Of a stretch of 10,117 bases of DNA, positions 1 to 5,852 are shown in pieces. Numbering within the stretch: position 1 is the stretch's first letter; each line of letters starts with the position of its first letter. Origin of the DNA: Chloroflexota bacterium. GTDB lineage: Bacteria > Chloroflexota > Dehalococcoidia > UBA6926 > JACQUM01. A model generated the notes under the pieces. That model had not been told where the DNA came from. It worked only from the letters and a program-made list of their open reading frames with translations, and did not search any database. The translations under genes and the position numbers were made by a program. The stretch is from NCBI GenBank assembly GCA_016210295.1, contig JACQUM010000012.1, forward strand, positions 1 through 10,117, read 5' to 3'.

Positions 1-1188
1 CACATGAACGAGGGCCACGCTGCTCTTGTTGTTGTTGCCTTGCTAGAGGAGCAGATGTGGGGACGCCGCCTCGGCACGGCGACGGATGAGGACGTGGAGG
101 CGGTCCGGCAGCGTTGCGTCTTCACCACGCACACCCCTGTCCGGACTGGTCACGACCGGTTTCCTCTGGACCTGGTCCGCCGCGTGCTTGGCGAGGGGCG
201 CCTCGACGCCCTAGAGGTCTGCGAGTGCTTCTTCGACAGGACGTTGAACATGACCTTCCTGGGCGCTTTTTTCTCTCGATACATCAACGGCGTCACCTTG
301 CGTCATGGCCAGATCGCTCAGGCCATGCTCAGCTACCCGGTCGATTCCATCACCAACGGCGTTCACGCGGGCACCTGGACGTCGGCGTCGTTCCAGCGCC
401 TGTTCGACCGGCGTATCCCGGAGTGGCGACGTGACAACCTCTACCTTCGCTACGCCGTCGGGATCCCCCTGGAAGAGGTCCGGCAGGCCCACATGGAGGC
501 CAAGGAGGAGATGCTGGAGGAGATCGACGCCCGGACTGGTGTTCGCCTGGACCCGGTGGTGATGACCATCGGCTTCGCTCGTCGTGCCACCCCCTACAAG
601 AGGCCCGATCTCCTCTTTTCGGACCTGGGTCGTCTGAAGGAGATCGCGCGACGGGCGGGCCCTCTGCAGGTGGTCTACGGGGGAAAGGCCCATCCCCGCG
701 ACGAGGCAGGCAAGGCGCTGATCCGCCGCGTCTTCGAGGCTGCGGCCGCCCTGCAAGACTCCGTCCGCGTTCTCTACCTGGAAGACTACGACATGGCCCT
801 GGCCAGGTACCTCTGCGCGGGCGTGGACCTGTGGCTCAACACGCCGCAGAAGCCTCAGGAGGCCTCCGGGACTAGCGGCATGAAGGCCGCTCTCAACGGC
901 GTGCCCAGCCTGAGCGTGCTCGACGGTTGGTGGATCGAGGGCCACGTGGAGGGTGCGACTGGTTGGTGCATCGGCGACGGATGGGAGTCGGGGAGCGATC
1001 CCGTCGAAGAGGCAGGTTCCCTCTACGATAAGCTGGAACAGACGATCGTTCCACTGTTCTACCAGCGGCCCCCGGCCTACGCCGGAGTCATGCGTTCTGC
1101 CATTGCTCTCAACGGGTCTTTCTTCAACGCGCAGCGGATGCTCTCTCAGTACGCGGCCAACGCCTATTTCCCGAACCATCGGCGGTGA
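1..1188 (+). CDS. glgP: Alpha-glucan (glycogen/maltodextrin) phosphorylase, 5'-truncated
   Basis: The reading frame is open from base 1, so this is the C-terminal 395 residues of a GT35 phosphorylase that releases glucose 1-phosphate from alpha-1,4-glucans in the cytoplasm. The visible part begins inside the family's NEGHAA motif (residues 3-8). It contains PYKRPDLL, a VVYGGKAHP stretch, and the pyridoxal-phosphate segment EASGTSGMKAALNG, in which K295 of the fragment is the expected cofactor lysine. The following LDGWWIEG and TGWCIG match the shorter 'archaeal/Thermotoga-type' phosphorylases rather than the classical GlgP/MalP sequence (EASGTSNMK...LDGANVE). The C-terminus is complete, ending in a TGA. 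The first ATG in the window (base 4) is an internal methionine, not the start. It converges on the DUF1989 gene with 55 bases between stops. Recognition of the family is firm; the exact substrate is not visible. Confidence 0.95.
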   Translation, partial: HMNEGHAALVVVALLEEQMWGRRLGTATDEDVEAVRQRCVFTTHTPVRTGHDRFPLDLVRRVLGEGRLDALEVCECFFDRTLNMTFLGAFFSRYINGVTLRHGQIAQAMLSYPVDSITNGVHAGTWTSASFQRLFDRRIPEWRRDNLYLRYAVGIPLEEVRQAHMEAKEEMLEEIDARTGVRLDPVVMTIGFARRATPYKRPDLLFSDLGRLKEIARRAGPLQVVYGGKAHPRDEAGKALIRRVFEAAAALQDSVRVLYLEDYDMALARYLCAGVDLWLNTPQKPQEASGTSGMKAALNGVPSLSVLDGWWIEGHVEGATGWCIGDGWESGSDPVEEAGSLYDKLEQTIVPLFYQRPPAYAGVMRSAIALNGSFFNAQRMLSQYAANAYFPNHRR

Positions 1189-1243
1189 CCGACGAAGCTG
1201 TCAGAAAAGGTTCTCGCTCGTCGTGGGCCTGTCAAGGGCGAGT

Positions 1244-2095
1244 CTATCGTGACGCAGGTGCGGCAGACAGCGGCGGCGGGGGCACCCACCTCCCACGCCA
1301 CGTTGGCCGCCAGTCCGCCCAGCGGGGAGATTCCTTCGGCTCGATTCCCGTGTCGTAGATTTCCACTCCGATCGGCCGCACGACAAGCTTGTCCGGGTCT
1401 TTCACTCGCTTGCCGTCCCCGCTTGGGCAGACTGAGAGGGCCACAAGCAGGTTGATCTCAGCGAAGAACTCGATAATGTCCCCCTTCTTTGCGTCTGTCT
1501 TGCCGAAAATCCTTACTCCTCGCACCGGGTCGATCCGCAGCCTTTGGAACACCATGAAGTTGTCGTGGATGTCTGGTTCCGTTAGCCCGAAGGGTTCGAC
1601 GGCCTGGAGGAAGTTCAAGTGGCATGCGTTGAGGCCAGCCCGTCCTGTGGACATCTCCCTGATCTCTGGAGTGCAATGGCTCCCTGGGAAATGGTTGTGC
1701 CACCCCTTCTCAGGGGACGCTGTCCTCACCGTGTCTTCGATGCAGGTAGCCATGGGCCGGAACATCGGCACGTCGGACCAAAGACGGGTATAGAGGTTGA
1801 TGAACATCCCCTCGACCGACATGCTGTGCGATGGGCGGAAGTACTCCCGGCGGGGATCATCCGCGTTCCACAGCGCGACATCGCCAATCTGAGGCCCCTC
1901 GACATCTGTGAAGCGAAAGGCCTGGCCCTTTCGCACAGTGAACCCTCTCCCGCCGTACGGCGGAACGATGAACTGCTCCACGAGCCGGAAAGTGGGCCGC
2001 GCAGCCCGCAGGCGATCGTAGAATCCCTTGTCCAGGATATAACGCGATACCAGGGCCCTGCCCCTCGGGTTCTGCGACATCCCCCAGCGCTGCAT
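1244..2095 (-). CDS. DUF1989 / urea carboxylase-associated family protein
   Basis: A 283-residue protein. Family hallmarks are the N-terminal PPYGGRGFTVRKGQ and DVEGPQIGDVALWN (residues 45-77), the metal-ligand-like HFPGSHCTPE (135-144) and GDIIEFFAEINLLVALSVCP (205-224). The family is annotated as urea carboxylase-associated, and some members have been identified as carboxyguanidine deiminase subunits (CgdA/CgdB) working with guanidine carboxylase. No carboxylase is present here, so the substrate is unknown. The ATG at 2095 is chosen because the family match begins soon after it and no other usable start lies between it and the upstream stop. Only a weak AGGG lies 11 bases upstream; an internal ATG at 2080 is an alternative. 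The gene follows the solute-binding lipoprotein after 44 bases and is probably cotranscribed with it. A basic, Trp/Pro-rich tail (residues about 255-283) lies beyond the recognised domain. Confidence 0.85.
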   Translation of the reverse strand: MQRWGMSQNPRGRALVSRYILDKGFYDRLRAARPTFRLVEQFIVPPYGGRGFTVRKGQAFRFTDVEGPQIGDVALWNADDPRREYFRPSHSMSVEGMFINLYTRLWSDVPMFRPMATCIEDTVRTASPEKGWHNHFPGSHCTPEIREMSTGRAGLNACHLNFLQAVEPFGLTEPDIHDNFMVFQRLRIDPVRGVRIFGKTDAKKGDIIEFFAEINLLVALSVCPSGDGKRVKDPDKLVVRPIGVEIYDTGIEPKESPRWADWRPTWRGRWVPPPPLSAAPASR

Positions 2096-2139
2096 GTTCG
2101 TTTGAGCCCTGGCGCCGGGTCCTGCGGACTCACTCCTCC

Positions 2140-4002
2140 TTACTTGGCCAGCCACCACTTCTCCATGCGCCCCGGGGACCCGCCGCTGATGCTGTTGGAC
2201 AGCTCGTAGCCACGCAGGTCTGGACTGTAGGCGAAGGAGTAGGCTTCCCATAGAATGGTGGCCCGCGCGTGCTCGTCCAAGACGAGCTTGTGGAACTGCT
2301 GGGCAAGCCCGATCCGTTTCGTCAGGTCGAGCTCCTGGCCCATCAGGTTGCAGAGGTCGTCGGCCTTGGCGCTGGAGTAGCGCCCGTAGTTGCGGTCGGA
2401 GCCGGTGAAGTAGTGCTCGTAGCACGGCTGGTTGGGGTCTGGGTGGCTCACGAGTTGGTCCCACTCGACGATGTCGAATTCACCCGCCACCACCTGAGAC
2501 AGGGACCGTTGGAGCTCTGGACAATAGTAGTTGGGGTTGAACCCGGCTCGCCTGAGCATCTCAGGGATGAGGGGCTGGAGGTAGCCGCACGCGCCTCCGG
2601 GGTTGAAGCCAGGCATGTCGATCGCCAGGGCAGTGGGATCGGGATAGAGCTTGTAGCCCTGCTCGGTGAGGATCTGCCGCGCCTGGGCGAGGTTCTGTTC
2701 GACGGTGTTGATGTTGTAGCCCGTGTAGTTCTCGAGTTGCTCTCGTGGGAGGTTCCAGGGGCTGCCTACGTAGAACGCCCAGGCGCCCGGCTGACACCAC
2801 TTTTCGTAGCCGATGTCGCACAGCGTTCGACGGTCCATGGCCAGGGAAACAGCCTGGCGCATACGGACGTTTGTCCACGGGGCCTTTTGATGGTGCACCT
2901 GGATGAAGACGGCCGAGATGCCGGGCAAACCCTTGGACCCCCACACGGGGTTGTCCTCTGGACGGAAGGGGCCGACAAATTTCAGGAAGGGCGCCTCCCG
3001 ATACAGCGTATCAGCCCCCTCCCGAATGTTCGCACTACCAACCGAGCCTCCGCAGATATGAGCCCGTCCCGAGCGCAGAGCAGCGCCGCAGGCCGGCGTG
3101 CTCAAGAACTGGAAATGGACGCGCGCGAGGTAGGGGTATGGCTTTCCGTCAGGGGCGTTGCGATGGTAGTAGGGATTAGGAGCCATAGCGATGATTTCTT
3201 CGGCGATGAACCTCTCCAGCATCCAGGGTCCGGAGCCCGCCAACCAGGCGGGGAGCTCCTTCAGCCGGTTCTGCCAGTAGGTCTTCGGCTTGATGTCGTT
3301 GATGGAGGTGGCGACCATGTTCGGGAGCGCGGCGTAGGGCCACTTTGTCCTGATGACGGCTGTCAGCGGGTCCGGGCAATCCACGCCGGTCACAGGGACG
3401 AAGGTCCTGCCCCGCATGGTGCGGGTGAGGCCCTCGCCGGTCTTGATGGTCATGATGGACCACGCGACGTCCTCGCAATCGACGACCTCGAAGCCGCCGC
3501 CGTCCTTCACGGGGATAGCGGCCTTCATGTTCGGCTGTAGCTTGAAGGTCCAGGAAAGGCCGTCTTTGGAGATTGACCACTCGGTGGCCATCCGGCCTCT
3601 GATTTCCGTATCGGTCTGGGAGACGCTGTTGGACGGGACGTACTCTAGCAGGGAATCGTTAACGAGCTTGGCATACGTCGAGCAGCACTCCTGCCAGGAC
3701 GCAAAGCCGAAGGGGGTGCCCGCGGTCAGCAGCGTGCCTCCGCGGCGTGGCTGCTCCGGCGCGGGCGTGGGGGTGGGAGTGGGTGGGCGCGGCGTTGCGA
3801 TAGCCGTTGCGATAGCAGGGGCCGTGGTGGCAGTAGCCGCAGGGGCTACGGTCGGCGCGGTGGGGGCGCTCGTGGGTGTGGGAGGCGCCGGAGCCGTCGT
3901 GGGCGCGACGGTCGGCTCCGCGGCTGGCGCGCAGGAGACGACCAGGAGGATGAGTCCGAGACCAAAGGCTAAGGACAATCGGAACCATTTCGAAGACACC
4001 AT
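2140..4002 (-). CDS. ABC transporter family 5 solute-binding lipoprotein
   Basis: A 620-residue extracytoplasmic binding protein of the SBP_bac_5 (DppA/OppA/NikA) family, which delivers peptides, nickel or other small solutes to an ABC permease. A type II signal peptide is visible: basic start, hydrophobic FGLGLILLVV, and lipobox VVSC with the lipidated C24. Residues 25-85 are a Pro/Thr/Ala-rich linker that should hold the domain off the membrane, typical of Chloroflexota lipoproteins. The binding domain follows, with the family's GSGPW segment and VRMRQAVSLAMDRR. The start ATG at 4002 has a strong GGGAGGT (4008-4014) five bases upstream and is preferred to an in-frame ATG at 4101, which lies inside the promoter. 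A consensus-like promoter lies at 4073-4101. The mature protein carries 12 further cysteines, unusual for the family. No permease or ATPase gene is in the window, so the ligand cannot be told. Confidence 0.92.
   Translation of the reverse strand: MVSSKWFRLSLAFGLGLILLVVSCAPAAEPTVAPTTAPAPPTPTSAPTAPTVAPAATATTAPAIATAIATPRPPTPTPTPAPEQPRRGGTLLTAGTPFGFASWQECCSTYAKLVNDSLLEYVPSNSVSQTDTEIRGRMATEWSISKDGLSWTFKLQPNMKAAIPVKDGGGFEVVDCEDVAWSIMTIKTGEGLTRTMRGRTFVPVTGVDCPDPLTAVIRTKWPYAALPNMVATSINDIKPKTYWQNRLKELPAWLAGSGPWMLERFIAEEIIAMAPNPYYHRNAPDGKPYPYLARVHFQFLSTPACGAALRSGRAHICGGSVGSANIREGADTLYREAPFLKFVGPFRPEDNPVWGSKGLPGISAVFIQVHHQKAPWTNVRMRQAVSLAMDRRTLCDIGYEKWCQPGAWAFYVGSPWNLPREQLENYTGYNINTVEQNLAQARQILTEQGYKLYPDPTALAIDMPGFNPGGACGYLQPLIPEMLRRAGFNPNYYCPELQRSLSQVVAGEFDIVEWDQLVSHPDPNQPCYEHYFTGSDRNYGRYSSAKADDLCNLMGQELDLTKRIGLAQQFHKLVLDEHARATILWEAYSFAYSPDLRGYELSNSISGGSPGRMEKWWLAK
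3794..3817. repeat. 12-bp tandem duplication in the lipoprotein linker
   Basis: GTTGCGATAGCC is followed directly by GTTGCGATAGCA, two copies identical at 11 of 12 bases. On the minus strand they encode AIATAIAT in the Ala/Pro/Thr linker of the solute-binding lipoprotein. The unit is in frame, so gain or loss of copies would only change linker length. Confidence 0.8.
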
Positions 4003-4007
4003 GAGAT

Positions 4008-4014
4008 ACCTCCC
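4008..4014 (-). promoter_or_regulatory. Ribosome binding site of the lipoprotein gene
   Basis: GGGAGGT on the minus strand ends five bases before the ATG at 4002. It decides the start in favour of the methionine that opens the signal peptide. Confidence 0.85.
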
Positions 4015-4072
4015 TTTCGTGTCTCGCCTGCCATCGTCGAATAGTGAATGCTCCCCATTGGGCGGTGGCACA

Positions 4073-4101
4073 ATCCTATGGCGGGCAGAAAGGGGTGTCA
4101 A
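4073..4101 (-). promoter_or_regulatory. Sigma70-type promoter of the lipoprotein-DUF1989 pair
   Basis: On the minus strand a perfect -35 TTGACA (4096-4101) is followed by a 17-base spacer and a -10 TAGGAT (4073-4078). Transcription should begin near 4066, giving a leader of about 64 bases before the ATG at 4002. It lies in the 160-base gap downstream of the deacetylase gene, so the lipoprotein pair can be expressed independently of that operon. Confidence 0.7.
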
Positions 4102-4102
4102 G

Positions 4103-4124
4103 ATACCTCGGAAGCCGATGGTAT
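4103..4124. promoter_or_regulatory. Inverted repeat abutting the -35 box (possible operator)
   Basis: ATACCTCGG and CCGATGGTAT form an inverted repeat with one bulged base around a 3-base AAG centre. It ends one base from the -35 hexamer of the lipoprotein promoter, a usual place for an activator or repressor site. It also lies 38 bases past the deacetylase stop and could fold as RNA, but no T-run follows on the minus strand, so an intrinsic terminator is less likely. Confidence 0.4.
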
Positions 4125-4162
4125 AGTGCGATTGACCCAGGAGAGCGCGATGCGTGATGCGT

Positions 4163-5290
4163 CTACCGACCGAGGACCCTAGGGAAGACCGTCGCCTGGA
4201 GGGCGGTGACGGACTCTCGGGCGAAGCCTTCCACCTCGTTCCGGCGCGCCGTGCTCATTGGCGCTGGGGGTGGGTCGTGGAGCCGGGCGATGCCATGCTT
4301 CTCAGCGAAGGGTGAGGGGACCTCGTCGGGCAGGTCGACACCGAGCATGACGGCGTAGGCGAGGGTCCAGCAGCGGGCCACGGCGGAGAGGTTGTACCCG
4401 CCGCCGCCCAGGGCGAGCCACCGGCCTGGGGAGAGGGCCTTCAGCTCTCGCACCGCCTCGGCGTAGCCGTGAGAGGTGAGAGCGAGGTGGCTCAGCGGGT
4501 CGTCGGCGTGGGTGTCTATGCCGAGCTGGGTCACCAGGACGTCGGGCCCGAAGGCGCGGACGAGGGGCGGCACGACCTCTCGAAAGGCCCAGAGGTACGT
4601 CGCGTCGTCGGTGAAGGGGGCGAGGGGGACGTTGACACTGAACCCCTCCCCTTCCCCTTGACCGATCTCCGTGGTGTGGCCTGTGCCTGGGAAGAGGTAG
4701 CGCCCGGACTCGTGGAGGGAGATGGTGAGGACGCTAGGGGAGGAGGCGAAGGCGTTCTGCACGCCGTCGCCGTGGTGCGTGTCGATGTCGATGTAGGCGA
4801 CGCGCCTGAACCCCTTGGCCAGGAGGCTGCGGATGGCGATGACGGGGTCGTTGAAGATGCAGAAGCCGGAGGCGAAGTCCTCTCCGGCGTGGTGAAAGCC
4901 TCCGGCGGCGTTGAAAGCAACCTCCACGCGGCCATCGGCCACCGCCTCAGCGGCGACCAGGGAGGCGCCGGTGTTCAGGGAGGCCGCCTCGTACATCCCC
5001 TCCGTGACGGGGTTGTCGCCGTCGCCGCTGAACCCGTAGCGGTACTGCCGCTCCAGGTGCTCTCCGGCGCTGAGCGCCTTGACCGACTCGACGTAGTCCC
5101 TGGCATGGAAAGACAGAAGCTCGCTCTCGGTGGCGGCGCGGGGGGCGAGAAGTAGGGTGTCGGGGCGGTGGAGAAGCCCATAGGCCTCCAACAGCTCGTA
5201 GACGAGGCGGAGGCGGCTGGGCCTGAGGGGGTGGCCTTCGCCCAGGAAGTCCCTGGTCAACGCCTGGTCGTAGAGGAAGGCGGCCTTCAC
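4163..5290 (-). CDS. acuC: AcuC-like histone deacetylase family (class I) zinc hydrolase
   Basis: A 375-residue cytoplasmic zinc-dependent deacylase of the arginase/HDAC fold; AcuC of Bacillus (similar length) deacetylates acetyl-CoA synthetase. The full catalytic set is visible: the His pair in GGFHHAG (H133, H134), zinc ligands D170 and H172 in DIDTHHGDGVQ and D259 in GIDTHADDP, and the catalytic tyrosine Y299 in LGGGGYN. The start is GTG at 5290, which overlaps the Mut7-C stop in a GTGA (4 bases) with GAGGG just upstream, indicating translational coupling; the protein then begins MKAAFLYD, as expected for the family. No acsA or acetyltransferase gene is in the window, so the substrate is inferred from the subfamily only; an acetylpolyamine or other acyl-amine hydrolase is possible. 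Confidence 0.9.
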   Translation of the reverse strand: MKAAFLYDQALTRDFLGEGHPLRPSRLRLVYELLEAYGLLHRPDTLLLAPRAATESELLSFHARDYVESVKALSAGEHLERQYRYGFSGDGDNPVTEGMYEAASLNTGASLVAAEAVADGRVEVAFNAAGGFHHAGEDFASGFCIFNDPVIAIRSLLAKGFRRVAYIDIDTHHGDGVQNAFASSPSVLTISLHESGRYLFPGTGHTTEIGQGEGEGFSVNVPLAPFTDDATYLWAFREVVPPLVRAFGPDVLVTQLGIDTHADDPLSHLALTSHGYAEAVRELKALSPGRWLALGGGGYNLSAVARCWTLAYAVMLGVDLPDEVPSPFAEKHGIARLHDPPPAPMSTARRNEVEGFARESVTALQATVFPRVLGR

Positions 5291-5787
5291 CGGCCCTCTC
5301 CCAGGGTCCCGAGGCCTCGGGACAGGGAAGAGGCCAAGAGGCTTTTCATGTGGTCCCAGTGGGTCCCGCGCCAGTAGAGGCGGTGGCAGGAGGGGCACTC
5401 GTTGAAGCGGTCGCGGTGGGCGTAGACGTAGGGGGGAACGCGCCCTGTCACTTCCTCTTTGCTCCGGGGCTCCAGGGGGACGTTGCAGAGGAGGCATCGT
5501 GTGAAGGCCCGATCTGTGGAGAGGCCGAAGACGCTGGCAATTTCCTGGAGCTGCGTGGCGGGCGTCTCGCCGCGGAGGTAGAGGACCCGGAGGGGGCCGC
5601 GGGTCGCCACCCGGCGGCGGGCCAGGGGAAGGTCCCTGGTAAGGAGGACGCGGTCTTCTTTGAGAGCGCGTCGAATGACGGTGTCGTCGTCCTCGTGGCG
5701 GGCGAGAACGGCGTCGTAGCCCAAGGAGCGAAGGCTCTTGACGAGGCGGCCCAAGTGGGCGTCCACCAGGAAGCGAGGAGGGTTCAC
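5287..5787 (-). CDS. Mut7-C RNase domain (DUF82) protein with zinc ribbon
   Basis: A 166-residue protein with the PIN-like Mut7-C fold followed by a C-terminal zinc ribbon. Seen in the sequence: RFLVDAHLGRLVKSLRSLGYDA (split here as RFLVDAHLG at residues 5-13 and LRSLGYDA at 19-26), HEDDDTVIRRAL (31-42), LLTRDLPLA (48-56), then CLLC (98-101) and CPSC (131-134). The acidic residues D9, D33-D35 and D52 fit a metal-dependent nuclease site; the family is named after the C-terminus of animal Mut-7 and its bacterial role is poorly known. The GTG at 5787 is preferred because it has GAGGT (5793-5797) five bases upstream and puts the start close to the domain; a GTG at 5817 would add ten residues lacking any ribosome site. 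It lies downstream of a 16-codon mini-ORF and overlaps the deacetylase gene by 4 bases. Confidence 0.88.
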   Translation of the reverse strand: MNPPRFLVDAHLGRLVKSLRSLGYDAVLARHEDDDTVIRRALKEDRVLLTRDLPLARRRVATRGPLRVLYLRGETPATQLQEIASVFGLSTDRAFTRCLLCNVPLEPRSKEEVTGRVPPYVYAHRDRFNECPSCHRLYWRGTHWDHMKSLLASSLSRGLGTLGEGR

Positions 5788-5788
5788 G

Positions 5789-5836
5789 TCATACCTCGGT
5801 CTCCACGTTGTGGGCACCCAGGAGCCTGACCTTCAT
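5789..5836 (-). pseudogene. 16-codon mini-ORF, possible remnant of a metallo-beta-lactamase-fold gene
   Basis: ATG at 5836 opens a frame reading MKVRLLGAHNVETEV and a TGA. The peptide resembles from memory the conserved beginning of a family of MBL-fold hydrolases (pattern MK(V/I)..LGAHN.E), in which the chain would continue for more than 200 residues. Here it stops after 15 residues, one base before the GTG of the Mut7-C gene, so it either is the stump of a deleted gene or a short coupled leader. No clear ribosome site precedes it. The family resemblance is an inference from a short stretch and needs a search; chance similarity cannot be excluded. Confidence 0.35.
5793..5797 (-). promoter_or_regulatory. 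Ribosome binding site deciding the Mut7-C start
   Basis: GAGGT on the minus strand lies five bases before the GTG at 5787 and within the end of the mini-ORF. It supports this start over the upstream GTG at 5817. Confidence 0.6.
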
Positions 5837-5852
5837 GTCACAGGGCAGCGCA

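Noticed and set aside
211..1179. Long minus-strand open frame opposite the phosphorylase gene
   Set aside because: Antisense shadow; the plus-strand frame carries the phosphorylase motifs.
1230..1235. Perfect minus-strand TTGACA between the convergent genes
   Set aside because: No -10-like hexamer follows at 16-18 bases, and it would only read antisense into the phosphorylase gene.
1189..1243. Possible bidirectional terminator between phosphorylase and DUF1989 genes
   Set aside because: Only a 6-bp CGACGA/TCGTCG pairing with a 22-base loop and no T-run; too weak to call. I see nothing else in this gap.
2096..2464. Open frame extending the DUF1989 gene upstream by 123 codons
   Set aside because: It lies inside the lipoprotein gene on the same strand in another frame and is Arg/Pro-rich without family similarity, a GC-rich shadow frame.
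2269..3540. Long plus-strand open frame opposite the lipoprotein gene
   Set aside because: Antisense shadow of a clear SBP_bac_5 gene; composition is low-complexity Gly/Val/Arg and shows no domain.
4469..5155. Plus-strand open frame opposite the deacetylase gene
   Set aside because: Gly/Val-rich mirror of the deacetylase codons with no ribosome site or motif.
5788..5817. Upstream GTG at 5817 as the Mut7-C start
   Set aside because: No ribosome site precedes it and the ten added residues are outside the domain; the GTG at 5787 has GAGGT five bases away.
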